This document shows, piece after piece, positions 43,804 through 54,581 of a stretch of DNA of 64,000 nucleotides. Source of the DNA: Panacagrimonas sp041603235 (GTDB lineage: Bacteria; Pseudomonadota; Gammaproteobacteria; Nevskiales; Nevskiaceae); contig JBFIES010000004.1 in the NCBI GenBank assembly GCA_041603235.1, positions 62,001 to 126,000 of the forward strand. The letters run 5' to 3'. The translations under genes and the position numbers were made by a program. How positions within the stretch are numbered: the first letter of the stretch is position 1; each line of letters starts with the position of its first letter. Under the pieces are notes generated by a model. The model had not been told where the DNA came from and did not search any database. It was given only the letters and a program-made list of their open reading frames with translations.

Positions 43804-44171
43804 GCGCATGTGCCGATCGGGGTCGATGAACAATTGCAGCGATGTGCGGGGCAGCCGGAGAGCCATTAATGGGCTGATGACCTGACAATGACCGCATCAG
43901 TCGGAATTGCGTCCCAGGGTTTGCGCGTTTCGCTGGTGCGATTTCGGGCGGATGTCGGATCATCTGAGGAATATTCTGATCACAAGCGCGGATCAGATTC
44001 TGTCTCGACAAGCAGCAAAAGCCCGAAGTCTGAGAGCGGGTTGACCTCAGAGCCGATGTCACAGACCCCGCCCGCGGTCGCTTTGGAACGATTCTCGGCT
44101 TAAAATGACGCACTGCCGCATGGCCCTGGGGCCAATCGGTATCTATCCACACAGCAGAAGAAAATCATTGT
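43804..44171. other. Intergenic region before etfD without a credible gene
   Basis: The only plus-strand frame (43888-44103) is Ser-rich, shows no family motif and has no ribosome site, so I leave it out. A TAAAAT box at 44101-44106 could be the -10 of the etfD promoter, but no matching -35 stands at normal spacing. Nothing else is recognised. Confidence 0.45.
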
Positions 44172-45830
44172 ATGCAGATAGAACGCGACGTGATGGAATA
44201 CGACGTTGTCATCGTTGGCGGAGGCCCTGCGGGCCTGTCAGCCGCATGCCGACTCAAGCAAAAAGCCGCTGAAGCGGGACAGGAAATCAACGTCTGTCTC
44301 GTTGAAAAAGGCTCCGAGATTGGCGCTCACATTCTCTCTGGTGCTGTACTGGAGCCAAGGGCACTGAATGAGCTCTTTCCTGACTGGAAGAAGAATGGCG
44401 CGCCACTCAATACCCAGGTCGCGCGTGACGATGTGTACTTCTTCTTGAGTGAGACTAATGCGGTCAAGATGCCCAATCTCTTTGTGCCCAAGACGATGCA
44501 CAACGAGAACAACTACATCATTTCGCTGGGTAATCTCTGCCGCTGGCTGGGTGAGCAGGCTGAAGCACTCGGTGTAGAAATCTATCCCGGTTTCGCAGCG
44601 CAGGATGCCATCATTGACGAGCAGGGCGTGGTGCGCGGTATCACCGTAGGTGACATGGGCGTAGGCCTTGATGGCGAACCCAAGGAAGGCGACTTCACCC
44701 CGGGTATGGAGCTGCGTGCAAAATACACGCTGTTTGCAGAAGGTTGCCGCGGGCACATTGGCAAACGCCTGCTGAAGAAGTACGAGCTGGACAAGGACGC
44801 TGATCCGCAGCATTACGCCATCGGCCTCAAGGAAGTCTGGACGGTCGATCCTGCCAAGCATGAGCCGGGCCTCGTCGTTCACGGTGCTGGCTGGCCGCTC
44901 AACAACAGCAATCCAGGCGGCTCTTTCCTGTATCACCTGGATCAGGACACCGTGGTCTGCGGCCTGATTGTTGATCTGTCCTACTCCAATCCGTATCTGT
45001 CGCCCTTTGACGAGTTCCAGCGCTTCAAGCATCACCCGGTGATCAAGCAGTATCTGGAAGGCGGAACGCGCGTCAGCTATGGCGCGCGCGCCATCTGCAA
45101 GGGCGGGTTTAACTCTCTGCCCAAGATGGTGTTCCCCGGCGGCGCATTGATTGGTTGTGATCTCGGCACGATGAATTTTGCCAAGATCAAGGGCAGCCAC
45201 ACGGCAATGAAGTCCGGCATGCTGGCAGCGGATGCCTGTGCCGAAGCCCTGCTCGCTGGCGCGGAAGGTGGCGACGAACTGACGGCATTTCCGGTCAAGT
45301 TCAAGGAAAGCTGGCTCTACGAAGAGCTCTACCAGAGCCGCAATTTCGGTGTCTGGCTGCACAAGCTCGGCGCCATTTTCGGCGGTGCCATGAATTACAT
45401 CGAGCAGAACTGGTTTGGCGGCAAAGCGCCTTGGACGGTCCATGATCTGAAGAAAGATCACGAATGCCTGACGCTCGCCAAGGATGCGCCAAAAATTGAT
45501 TACCCCAAGCCGGACGGCAAGCTGAGTTTCGACAAACTGTCTTCAGTATTTGTGTCCAGCACCAATCATGAGGAAGATCAGCCGGTGCATCTCAAGCTGG
45601 CCGACCCCAGTATCCCCATCGACAAAAACCTGCCGATGTATGACGAACCGGCTCAGCGTTATTGCCCGGCTGGTGTCTACGAAGTGGTCGGCGAGGGTGA
45701 TGACAAGCGCTTTCAGATCAACGCTCAGAATTGCGTTCACTGCAAGACCTGTGACATCAAGGACCCCGCGCAAAACATTACATGGGTCGCGCCGGAAGGA
45801 TCAGGTGGACCTAACTACGCCAATATGTAG
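44172..45830 (+). CDS. etfD: Electron transfer flavoprotein-ubiquinone oxidoreductase
   Basis: ETF-QO passes electrons from acyl-CoA dehydrogenases via ETF into the quinone pool at the inner membrane. The FAD loop VVIVGGGPAGLSAACRL is N-terminal, the substrate domain follows (GCRGHIGKRLL, GYSxxE-like stretch replaced by KAPWTVHDLKKDHECL), and the C-terminal 4Fe-4S site reads YCPAGVYEV with NCVHCKTCDIKDP. The 552-residue length matches. The ATG at 44172 is the first of two near starts. Genes for ETF itself follow after an unrelated methyltransferase gene. Confidence 0.97.
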   Translation: MQIERDVMEYDVVIVGGGPAGLSAACRLKQKAAEAGQEINVCLVEKGSEIGAHILSGAVLEPRALNELFPDWKKNGAPLNTQVARDDVYFFLSETNAVKMPNLFVPKTMHNENNYIISLGNLCRWLGEQAEALGVEIYPGFAAQDAIIDEQGVVRGITVGDMGVGLDGEPKEGDFTPGMELRAKYTLFAEGCRGHIGKRLLKKYELDKDADPQHYAIGLKEVWTVDPAKHEPGLVVHGAGWPLNNSNPGGSFLYHLDQDTVVCGLIVDLSYSNPYLSPFDEFQRFKHHPVIKQYLEGGTRVSYGARAICKGGFNSLPKMVFPGGALIGCDLGTMNFAKIKGSHTAMKSGMLAADACAEALLAGAEGGDELTAFPVKFKESWLYEELYQSRNFGVWLHKLGAIFGGAMNYIEQNWFGGKAPWTVHDLKKDHECLTLAKDAPKIDYPKPDGKLSFDKLSSVFVSSTNHEEDQPVHLKLADPSIPIDKNLPMYDEPAQRYCPAGVYEVVGEGDDKRFQINAQNCVHCKTCDIKDPAQNITWVAPEGSGGPNYANM

Positions 45831-45847
45831 CTTGGGTTGCCTGATAG

Positions 45848-46633
45848 ATGTCGTGGTTCAGAAAGTCCAAGAGTCGGGAGGAAAAAGACAAGCAATACAT
45901 TGAGCTTTGCCGCCAGGAACACAGCAGTGTGTCGCAGTTTCTGCAAGCAGATCAGCGAGAAGGCTGTTTCATTGAAGTTGGTGCCAATGAGCCGGTGAGC
46001 GAAAACTCCCAGACTTGGCATCTTGAGCAGTCTGGCTGGTACGGCTTGCTGATCGAGCCGATTGGCGAATTGTGTGAGCTGGCGAGAAGTCAGCGGCCAA
46101 GATCGCAGGTAGCACAAGCTGTTTGTGTAGACGAAAGTCAGGTTGGGCAAGCCAGGTTGATGATTCCGCGCCGTGAAGGGCAGGCTCATCACAACATGGC
46201 CTCCCTGACGGTCGATCGGCATCAAAGTGCGCGGACGGACTTCGATGAACTGGTTGTCAGGGCGGCGACTCTGGGCCAACTGGTAGATGAGCATCAGATA
46301 ACAGAGGTCGATTTCTTATCGATCGATGTCGAAGGCCACGAGATGGGCGTGCTCAGAGGTGCCGAGCTCGATCGGCTGAGACCTCGGCTGATCCTGCTCG
46401 AAGATGATTGGGTCTACATGGACAAGCATCGCTACCTGAAGGAGTTCGGTTATCGCCTGGCTCACCGCACAGGAAGGCTCAATAGTTGGTATGTTCGCAG
46501 TGATGTAAATGGCCCTGTTTTGGGCTGGCTGCAAAGGCTGAATAATTGGCAACGGTTTTTTATCGGAATCTGGCCGCGAAAAATTCGACGCGCCATCCGA
46601 TCTGGGTCACTGGAGCCGCTCAGGCGTCTCTGA
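45848..46633 (+). CDS. FkbM-family SAM-dependent methyltransferase
   Basis: The core reads GCFIEVGANEPVSENSQTWHLE (SAM loop), LLIEPIGELCELARSQRP and VDFLSIDVEGHEMGVLRGAEL, which is the FkbM methyltransferase pattern. The C-terminal 80 residues are basic and aromatic (RFFIGIWPRKIRRAIRS) and may meet the membrane. Such enzymes often O-methylate sugars in surface polysaccharide, but here it sits between etfD and etfBA with short spacers (17 and 44 bases), so its substrate is not suggested by context. The ATG at 45848 is the first in frame. Confidence 0.85.
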   Translation: MSWFRKSKSREEKDKQYIELCRQEHSSVSQFLQADQREGCFIEVGANEPVSENSQTWHLEQSGWYGLLIEPIGELCELARSQRPRSQVAQAVCVDESQVGQARLMIPRREGQAHHNMASLTVDRHQSARTDFDELVVRAATLGQLVDEHQITEVDFLSIDVEGHEMGVLRGAELDRLRPRLILLEDDWVYMDKHRYLKEFGYRLAHRTGRLNSWYVRSDVNGPVLGWLQRLNNWQRFFIGIWPRKIRRAIRSGSLEPLRRL

Positions 46634-46677
46634 CACTTCAATAGGTATGGTTTCCAAATCATGGGATTTTCACTGAA

Positions 46678-47424
46678 ATGAAAGCATTGGTAAGCGTAAA
46701 ACGTGCGGTGGACTACAACGTCCGCATCCAGGTCAAGCCAGATGGTTCTGGTGTGGTCACTGATGGCGTCAAGCACTCGATGAACCCCTTTGACGAAATC
46801 GCGATGGAAGAAGCGGTTCGCCTGAAAGAAAAGGGTGTGATTACCGAGATTGTCGCAGTGACTGTTGGCGTCAAAAAATGCGAAGAAACGCTGCGTTCCG
46901 CGCTGGCATTTGGCGCCGACCGTGCTGTGCATGTTCTGGAAGAGGGCGAAGTGCAGCCCCTGACTGCGGCAAAAGCTCTGGCTGCTGTCTACAAGAAGGA
47001 AGATGCCAAGCTCTTTCTGTGCGGCAAGCAGGCGATCGACGATGACGCCAACCAGACAGGCCAGATGATTGCCTCTTTGCTTGAGCTTCCGCAGGCCACG
47101 TTTGCATCGAAGGTCGAAATCGAAGGCGACAAGGCCAAAGTGACCCGCGAGATTGACGCCGGTCTCGAAACGCTTGAAGTTGATCTGCCTGCCGTGATCA
47201 CGGTTGATCTTCGCTTGAACGAGCCGCGCTATCTCAAGCTGCCGGACATCATGAAAGCCAAGAAAAAGCCGATTGATCCGCAAAGCTTTGAAAGCCTCGG
47301 TGTTACTGCAGGTGCCGGACTCAAGGTGACCAAGACCGCCAATCCGCCGAGCCGCTCCAAGGGCATCATCGTCAAGACCGTGGACGAACTGGTTGAAGCA
47401 CTCAAGGCCAAAGGACTCGTTTAA
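46678..47424 (+). CDS. etfB: Electron transfer flavoprotein subunit beta
   Basis: EtfB forms the ETF heterodimer that collects electrons from beta-oxidation dehydrogenases. MKALVSVKRAVDYNVRIQVKPDGSGV, NPFDEIAMEEAVRLKEKG, FLCGKQAIDDDANQTGQMIASLLELPQATFASKVE and LRLNEPRYLKLPDIMKAKKKPID (the acyl-CoA dehydrogenase contact region) are all seen. The 248 residues fit. Confidence 0.97.
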   Translation: MKALVSVKRAVDYNVRIQVKPDGSGVVTDGVKHSMNPFDEIAMEEAVRLKEKGVITEIVAVTVGVKKCEETLRSALAFGADRAVHVLEEGEVQPLTAAKALAAVYKKEDAKLFLCGKQAIDDDANQTGQMIASLLELPQATFASKVEIEGDKAKVTREIDAGLETLEVDLPAVITVDLRLNEPRYLKLPDIMKAKKKPIDPQSFESLGVTAGAGLKVTKTANPPSRSKGIIVKTVDELVEALKAKGLV

Positions 47425-47477
47425 TTTGATTTCTCCTGGTGCTTTCGGCGCCGGGAGTACGACATCAAGGAAATAGC

Positions 47478-48416
47478 ATGAGCAAGATTCTCATCGTTGC
47501 AGATCATCACGACGGCAAGCTCGGTGCCGCCGTCAAGAAAACCGTTTCAGCTGCTGGCCCGATTGGCGGCGAAATTCACGTCGCAGTGTTCGCAGTAGAC
47601 GGCGCATCCATCGCTGCCGAAGCGGCAAAGATTGACGGCGTTGCGAAGGTATTGCAGGTAGATAACGCCGCAAACGAGCATGAGATGGCCGCGGTTCTGA
47701 CGCCGCAGATCGTCGAGATTGCGAAGGGTGGCTACACCCACATCCTGTTCCCCGGAAACACCTTCGGCAAGGACATTGCGCCGCGCGTATCGGCCAAACT
47801 CGACGTGCAGCAGGTCAGCGACATCATGGCCGTGCATAGCGCAACTAGCTTTGATCGTCCCATTTACGCCGGCAACGCAATCGTGACCGTGGAAGCCCCG
47901 GCTGAGCCGTGCATCGTCGCCACCGTTCGCCTGGCTTCGTATCAGGCAGCCGGCGAAGGTGGCAGTGCTGCAGTTGAAGCGGTATCAACCTCAGCGGAGA
48001 TTCCCACCCACACGCGATTCGTGAATCTGGAAGCCGCCAAGTCAGAGCGTCCAGACCTGCAGTCAGCCGCCCGAGTGGTGTCCGGTGGCCGTGCGCTGGG
48101 TAGCGAAGAGAACTTCAAGCTGATCTACGACTTTGCGGACAAGATCGGTGCCGGTGCCGGCGCCAGCCGTGCTGCTGTTGACTCAGGCTACTGCCCGAAT
48201 GACATGCAGGTCGGCCAGACCGGCAAGATCATTGCTCCGGAGCTGTATTTCGCCATTGGTATCTCGGGTGCAATTCAGCATCTGGCTGGAATCAAGGATG
48301 CCCGTACCATCGTTGCTATCAACAAGGATGAAGAAGCGCCCATCTTTGAAGTGGCCGATTTTGGTCTGGTCGGCGATCTGTTCCAGATCGTCCCGGAGCT
48401 TGCAGAAAAGCTCTGA
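47478..48416 (+). CDS. etfA: Electron transfer flavoprotein subunit alpha
   Basis: EtfA holds the FAD of ETF. The N-terminal domain (SKILIVADHHDGKLGAAVKKTVSAA) is followed by the FAD-binding C-terminal domain: ARVVSGGRALGSEENFKLIYDFADKIGAGAGASRAAVDSGY, GQTGKIIAPELYFAIGISGAIQHLAG and VAINKDEEAPIFEVADFGLVGDL. The ATG at 47478 gives 312 residues. A strong hairpin follows. Confidence 0.97.
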   Translation: MSKILIVADHHDGKLGAAVKKTVSAAGPIGGEIHVAVFAVDGASIAAEAAKIDGVAKVLQVDNAANEHEMAAVLTPQIVEIAKGGYTHILFPGNTFGKDIAPRVSAKLDVQQVSDIMAVHSATSFDRPIYAGNAIVTVEAPAEPCIVATVRLASYQAAGEGGSAAVEAVSTSAEIPTHTRFVNLEAAKSERPDLQSAARVVSGGRALGSEENFKLIYDFADKIGAGAGASRAAVDSGYCPNDMQVGQTGKIIAPELYFAIGISGAIQHLAGIKDARTIVAINKDEEAPIFEVADFGLVGDLFQIVPELAEKL

Positions 48417-48437
48417 TCGCTTGAGCTGAGTTGTCAT

Positions 48438-48465
48438 GACAAGGGCCGGGCAACCGGCCCTTGTC
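48438..48465 (+). terminator. Strong hairpin after etfA
   Basis: A perfect 12-bp stem (GACAAGGGCCGG with CCGGCCCTTGTC) closes the tetraloop GCAA, 21 bases after the stop. There is no T run, so termination may be Rho-assisted. Confidence 0.6.
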
Positions 48466-48919
48466 GTATCTGAAGGTCGCCGTCGCCATCATCGCCAATC
48501 GCGGGCTCCGGTGATCTCCGATGCCTGGATATTGGTCGCAAGCCAGTTATGCCAGAGCCAAGAATAGAGGTGATCAGTCTCATCTGGCCAAGGGTTTGCC
48601 GACTAAGCTGCTGTGACCAGGTTTCAAGGGACGAATGAATTTGTGGCGAGCAATGATCAGGCCTCGCTGGAGTCGATGGCCACGCCATGTAGAGCAGCCT
48701 GCACGCTGCTGCGAGAGGCCCAACACTTGCCGGTTGATCCGGGTGAGAAGGCCAGTACGCGCAAATCATTGTCTCCCGCCTGTTTAGGGCGACCGCACTT
48801 GAACTGCGACCAAGCCAGCGAGAATTGGCCCTGAATTTTCGCCAGTCTGCTGGGCTTCAGGAGCGGAAACCAGCGTCCCGAATCTACCTGCGAAGCTCTC
48901 AGCAGCTAGCCGCTACTCA
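48466..48919. other. Intergenic region after etfA with no credible gene
   Basis: Between convergent etfA and the enoyl-CoA hydratase gene lie about 450 bases. Short frames on both strands overlap each other, lack ribosome sites and show no motif. It could be decayed coding sequence, but I see no recognisable fragment. Confidence 0.45.
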
Positions 48920-49702
48920 TCAGCCGAAGCGGGAAAAATCCGGTTTGCGCTTTTCCAGAAAAGCGCCGATAGCTTCCTGCGCTTCGGGATACTTGAGCAT
49001 GGGCATGAAGTGGAAGGCTTCCAGAGGAATGGCCTCACTCACTGTGGCATCGGTCCAGCGCTTCATCAGTCGCTTGGTCGTGCGCAGCGCATTAGGTGGC
49101 TGGGCAGCGAGCTTCTGCGCCCTTTCGGTGACACGTTCAGCAAGACTTTCAGGTGCCAACACTTCATTGACCAGGCCGCATTCTCTTGCGTGTTCTGCCG
49201 TAAAGGCTTCGCCGAACATCGCAAGTTCCATGGCCTTGGCATGTCCCATGATTCTCGGCATCAGGTAGGTTGAAGCGTACTCCGGGACGATCCCGATATT
49301 CACGAATGGCAGCTGGAATCGGGCGGTCTTGCTCGCGTAAATCAGGTCGCAATGCAGCAACATGGTTACACCGACCCCGATTGCCAGACCATTGACGGAT
49401 GCAATCACTGGCTTGGGAAATGTCGCCAGTGCATTCATGAACTGAATAACGGGAGCATCACCGCTGCCATCTGGTGCCTTGAGAAAATCCACCATGTCAT
49501 TGCCGGCACAGAAAGAGTCTTCGCTGCCGGTCAGCACCAGAATGCGCACTTCTGGGTCCGTTGCGGCAGCGCGGACAGACGCCGCGAGCACAGAGTACAT
49601 GTCCTGCGTCAGTGAATTCTTCTTGTCAGGGCGATTGAGCTGAAGCGTCAGGACGCTGACATCACGGGATTGCTTTACGGGAAGCTTTTCAGAATTTTCC
49701 AT
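48920..49702 (-). CDS. Enoyl-CoA hydratase/isomerase family protein
   Basis: A crotonase-fold protein: LNRPDKKNSLTQDMYSVL, oxyanion stretch SFCAGNDMVDF, NGLAIGVGVTMLLHCDLIYAS and GIVPEYASTYLMPRIMG, with a Glu (in VPE) where hydratases place a catalytic acid. The other hydratase Glu (in NGxxxGGGxE) is not seen, which fits an isomerase-type or related member. I choose the ATG at 49702 over the TTG four codons upstream. It lies 52 bases downstream of the acetolactate synthase gene on the same strand. Confidence 0.88.
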   Translation of the reverse strand: MENSEKLPVKQSRDVSVLTLQLNRPDKKNSLTQDMYSVLAASVRAAATDPEVRILVLTGSEDSFCAGNDMVDFLKAPDGSGDAPVIQFMNALATFPKPVIASVNGLAIGVGVTMLLHCDLIYASKTARFQLPFVNIGIVPEYASTYLMPRIMGHAKAMELAMFGEAFTAEHARECGLVNEVLAPESLAERVTERAQKLAAQPPNALRTTKRLMKRWTDATVSEAIPLEAFHFMPMLKYPEAQEAIGAFLEKRKPDFSRFG

Positions 49703-49754
49703 TTCTTCTTGCAAGGCCAGGTTCAGGTGCTACCGAATAGTCGGACGTTGTCGC

Positions 49755-51596
<1,842 letters not shown>

Positions 51597-51805
51597 TTGA
51601 CTGCAGACAGATCGGGGAAAAAAGAGGCGATTTATAACATAATCCGGCCCCACAGCCGATGCCGGAATGCCGTCTTTTGCTGTCTCTATGGGCGGCACAG
51701 CGGCGTCGAGCCAGTGTGCTGACATCATCGAGGCAATGAGTCCGAGCTTGCCCCGAAACCCTCACAGGATTAAAGTCGCGCCCCTTTCCTGCTGGGATTC
51801 CGGCC
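51597..51805. promoter_or_regulatory. Divergent promoter region between acetolactate synthase subunit genes
   Basis: About 210 bases separate the two divergent starts. On the minus strand an AT-rich stretch (around 51630-51645, TTATAAA-like) could be a -10 for the large-subunit gene. No leader peptide rich in Ile, Leu or Val codons, as used in ilv attenuation, was recognised. Confidence 0.35.
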
Positions 51806-52306
51806 TTGCGCCATATCATTTCCATACTGTTGCAGAACGAAGCGGGCGCCCTTGCACGGGTGGCCAACATGTTCTCCGCCCGTGGCTACAACATCGACTC
51901 CCTGTCCGTTGCGCCGACACATGACGCTACTGTGTCGCGGCTCACGCTTGTGACCAATGGTTCGGATGACGTCGTTCATCAGATTGTTCAGCAGACCCGT
52001 AAGCTGATTGACGTGGTCGAGATTGAAGATCTGGTCACTCAGGACCATCTGGAGTGCGAGCTGGTTCTGATCAAGGTTGAGGCCAGTGGAGACGTGATCG
52101 CGCAGGTTACCGAGTGCGCCCGCAAGCATCGGGCAATCCTGCTGGACGAAAGCGCCGAGACCCGAACCATTCGCCTCGCCGGTACCGGCGCAGAGGTCGA
52201 CGAGTTCGTCAGCGAGCTGTCAGCGATTGCAGATGTACTCGAACTGGTTCGCAGCGGCGTGGCTGCACTTGGTCGTGGCACGCAGATCATGGCGATGCCT
52301 GCCTAG
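51806..52306 (+). CDS. ilvH: Acetolactate synthase small (regulatory) subunit
   Basis: The ACT-domain subunit that activates the large subunit and mediates valine feedback. It opens MRHIISILLQNEAGALARVANMFSARGYNIDSLSVAPT with the valine-binding ACT fold and continues with the C-terminal domain (HLECELVLIKVEA, RAILLDESAETRTIRLAGTG). The start is a TTG at 51806. At 166 residues it is standard. It is followed by ilvC and pssA as usual; only the large subunit is out of place. Confidence 0.96.
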   Translation: MRHIISILLQNEAGALARVANMFSARGYNIDSLSVAPTHDATVSRLTLVTNGSDDVVHQIVQQTRKLIDVVEIEDLVTQDHLECELVLIKVEASGDVIAQVTECARKHRAILLDESAETRTIRLAGTGAEVDEFVSELSAIADVLELVRSGVAALGRGTQIMAMPA

Positions 52307-52413
52307 AGTCAGCGTCCCTCACGCATGTGTGGCAACTGTGATTTTCCTGGTGCCGCGCTTATTCAAGTTTCATATCAACACTTTCAAGAAACGCTTTCCG
52401 GAGTTTTCAGACA

Positions 52414-53436
52414 ATGAGCATCACGGTTTATTACGACAAAGACGCAGACCTTTCGATCATCCAGTCCAAGAAGGTCGCGATTCTGGGATACGGCTCACAG
52501 GGCCACGCCCATGCGCTCAACCTGAAGGATTCAGGCGTCGACGTCACCGTAGCGCTGCGTAAAGGCTCCAAGAGCTGGGACAAGGCCGTCAACAGTGGCC
52601 TTGCCGTCAAGGAAGTTGGCGAAGCTGTGAAGGGTGCTGATCTGGTGATGATTCTGGCCCCTGATCAGGATCAGGCCGCCATCTACAAGGAATCCGTGGC
52701 TCCCAACCTCAAGCAGGGTGCAGCACTGGCCTTTGCGCACGGCTTCAATATTCACTTTGGCCTGATCGAGCCGCGTGCCGATCTCGACGTGATCATGATT
52801 GCCCCCAAGGGCCCCGGACACACGGTGCGCAGCACCTACACGCAGGGCGGCGGCGTGCCGAGCCTGATCGCCATCAGCCAGGACGCCACTGGCAGTGCCA
52901 AGCAGATTGCACTGTCCTATGCCTCGGCCAACGGTGGCGGCCGAGCCGGCATTATCGAGACCAATTTCCGCGAAGAAACCGAAACTGATCTGTTCGGCGA
53001 GCAGGCGGTCCTTTGCGGCGGCGCAACCGCGCTGGTCCAGGCTGGGTTTGAGACGCTGGTTGAAGCTGGGTACGCCCCTGAAATGGCTTACTTCGAGTGC
53101 CTGCACGAACTCAAGCTGATCGTTGACCTGATGTACGAGGGCGGCATGGCCAACATGCGCTACTCCATTTCCAATACGGCTGAATACGGCGACTACACGC
53201 GCGGCCCGCGTGTGGTGACCGAAGAAACCAAGAAGGAAATGAAGAAAATCCTCACCGAGATCCAGACTGGCCAGTTCGCGCGCGAGTTCGTGCTCGAGAA
53301 TCAGGCCGGTGGCCCCACGCTGAAAGCGCGTCGCCGCATCGGCGCCGAGCACCAGATCGAAGAAGTGGGCGCCAAGCTGCGCGGCATGATGCCCTGGATC
53401 GCCAAGAACAAGCTGGTCGACAAGACCAAGAACTAA
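52414..53436 (+). CDS. ilvC: Ketol-acid reductoisomerase (NADP+)
   Basis: IlvC converts acetolactate to dihydroxyisovalerate. The Rossmann loop LGYGSQGHAHALNL, the NADPH-choosing loop ALRKGSKSW, KGPGHTVRSTY, and the knotted C-terminal helical domain with FREETETDLFGEQAVLCGG and YFECLHELKLIVDLMYEGG are clear. At 340 residues it is the short class I form. About 107 bases separate it from ilvH. Confidence 0.98.
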   Translation: MSITVYYDKDADLSIIQSKKVAILGYGSQGHAHALNLKDSGVDVTVALRKGSKSWDKAVNSGLAVKEVGEAVKGADLVMILAPDQDQAAIYKESVAPNLKQGAALAFAHGFNIHFGLIEPRADLDVIMIAPKGPGHTVRSTYTQGGGVPSLIAISQDATGSAKQIALSYASANGGGRAGIIETNFREETETDLFGEQAVLCGGATALVQAGFETLVEAGYAPEMAYFECLHELKLIVDLMYEGGMANMRYSISNTAEYGDYTRGPRVVTEETKKEMKKILTEIQTGQFAREFVLENQAGGPTLKARRRIGAEHQIEEVGAKLRGMMPWIAKNKLVDKTKN

Positions 53437-53537
53437 GGCTCGCTTAAGAAAATCCGTGGCGCAGGATTCATGAGGTCCACCATCGGCGTAAGATGGTGGG
53501 CCTATTTGCGCCAACGGCAGTACGCCGGAACCTGAAG

Positions 53538-54311
53538 ATGCAAGACGACACACCGCCAGTTTCTCGAAAGAAGGGCGTCTATCTTCTGCCCAACCTGTTC
53601 ACCACCGTTACGCTTTTTGGCGGCTTTTACGGTGTGGTGATGGCAATGACCGGTCGTTTCGAGAATGCTGCGGTGGGTGTTCTGGCAGCGATGATTGCCG
53701 ACGCGCTGGATGGACGCATCGCGCGCATGACCGGAAGCGAAAGCGACTTCGGCAAGGAATACGATTCGCTCTGTGACATGGTGGCCTTTGGTGTGGCGGC
53801 CAGCATCATCATGTTCGCCTTCAGCCTTCAGCACCTCTCGGCATATCCGTGGCTTGGCGGACGTTTGGGCTGGGTGCTGGCCTTCAGTTTTACCGCCTGC
53901 GCTGCCTTGCGCCTGGCGCGCTTCAATGTGCTGGTTGCCATTGCCGGTGGTTCGAAAGATTTCTTCGGACTCCCCAGTCCGGCTGCTGCGGGCCTGATCA
54001 CCTTTTTCGTATGGGCCGCGCATGATCTGGGCCTCAGCGGTCAGGACGTGTTGTTTGTCGCCGGCCCCCTGACCCTGGTGACCGGCCTGTTGATGGTGTC
54101 GAGCATTCGCTACAACAGTTTTAAGAAGCTCGACCTTGCCGGGCCGATGCGTTTTCTGTCCTTTGCAGCGGTGGTTGGTGCCTTGTTGCTGGTCATGATC
54201 AGCCCGCCGAAGATGCTGTTCCTGATCTTCTTCCTGTATGCGCTGTCTGGCCCTGTCAGCCTGATCTGGGCGAAGAAGGGTGCAAAGGCGCGAGGAACTA
54301 CGACGCCCTGA
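53538..54311 (+). CDS. pssA: CDP-diacylglycerol-serine O-phosphatidyltransferase
   Basis: PssA makes phosphatidylserine at the membrane. The CDP-alcohol phosphotransferase motif D-x2-D-G-x2-A-R-x8-G-x3-D-x3-D is readable as DALDGRIARMTGSESDFGKEYDSLCD near residues 55-80. Several membrane helices follow, typical of the Bacillus-type (type II) enzyme. I choose the ATG at 53538; an in-frame ATG at 53493 is possible. It follows ilvC as in many proteobacteria. Confidence 0.93.
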   Translation: MQDDTPPVSRKKGVYLLPNLFTTVTLFGGFYGVVMAMTGRFENAAVGVLAAMIADALDGRIARMTGSESDFGKEYDSLCDMVAFGVAASIIMFAFSLQHLSAYPWLGGRLGWVLAFSFTACAALRLARFNVLVAIAGGSKDFFGLPSPAAAGLITFFVWAAHDLGLSGQDVLFVAGPLTLVTGLLMVSSIRYNSFKKLDLAGPMRFLSFAAVVGALLLVMISPPKMLFLIFFLYALSGPVSLIWAKKGAKARGTTTP

Positions 54312-54361
54312 AGCAGCAGTAGGGCCTTGCGGATTTATCCTGAGGTTCCCGCGATGTGCTT

Positions 54362-54377
54362 TGATTCACGCGAATCA
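54362..54377. promoter_or_regulatory. Palindrome upstream of the CHAT cassette (distal)
   Basis: TGATTC-ACGC-GAATCA is a 6-bp inverted repeat with a 4-base spacer, 205 bases before the CHAT gene start. A regulatory role is inferred from position. Confidence 0.35.
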
Positions 54378-54399
54378 GCTGCCATCTTCGAAGTTGTAC

Positions 54400-54429
54400 T
54401 TGTTCTCATGAACAGGATTCGCCTTAAAT
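54400..54429. promoter_or_regulatory. SOS-box-like palindrome within a possible promoter of the CHAT cassette
   Basis: TTGT-N8-ACAG (54400-54415) differs at one base from the gammaproteobacterial LexA consensus CTGT-N8-ACAG, and its core TGTTC-TCAT-GAACA is symmetric. A weak -35 (TTGTTC, 54400-54405) and a -10 (TTAAAT, 54424-54429) with 18-base spacing overlap it. If real, LexA or a similar repressor would block the cassette until DNA damage. The C-to-T change falls in a strongly conserved position, so the case is modest. Confidence 0.35.
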
Positions 54430-54468
54430 AGCACCACTGCAGAACGCACCGTTCGGCAGTCTCAGATT

Positions 54469-54487
54469 GGAATTGCCGCGCAATTCC
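54469..54487. promoter_or_regulatory. Perfect inverted repeat upstream of the CHAT gene
   Basis: GGAATTGC and GCAATTCC form perfect 8-bp arms around a CGC spacer, 94 bases before the CHAT gene start and about 40 bases after the possible -10. It is long and symmetric enough for a dimeric repressor. No T run follows, so a terminator for pssA is less likely. Confidence 0.5.
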
Positions 54488-54581
54488 CCGTGCTCGGAAA
54501 GGGAGAGTCCATGTCACGCGATCTCAGCATTGTGCGCAATGAGTGCACACCGTTCGTCCTGACCTCGATAGAGGTTTGCCG

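Noticed and set aside
43888..44103. A Ser-rich 71-codon frame upstream of etfD
   Set aside because: No ribosome site, no motif, and amino acid composition typical of non-coding sequence.
44238..45461. A 407-codon antisense frame within etfD
   Set aside because: Shadow of a certain gene with no motif or ribosome site.
48434..48834. Short frames on both strands after etfA
   Set aside because: They overlap one another, lack starts with ribosome sites and match nothing I recognise.
52531..53553. A 340-codon antisense frame over ilvC
   Set aside because: Shadow frame; ilvC is unambiguous on the plus strand.
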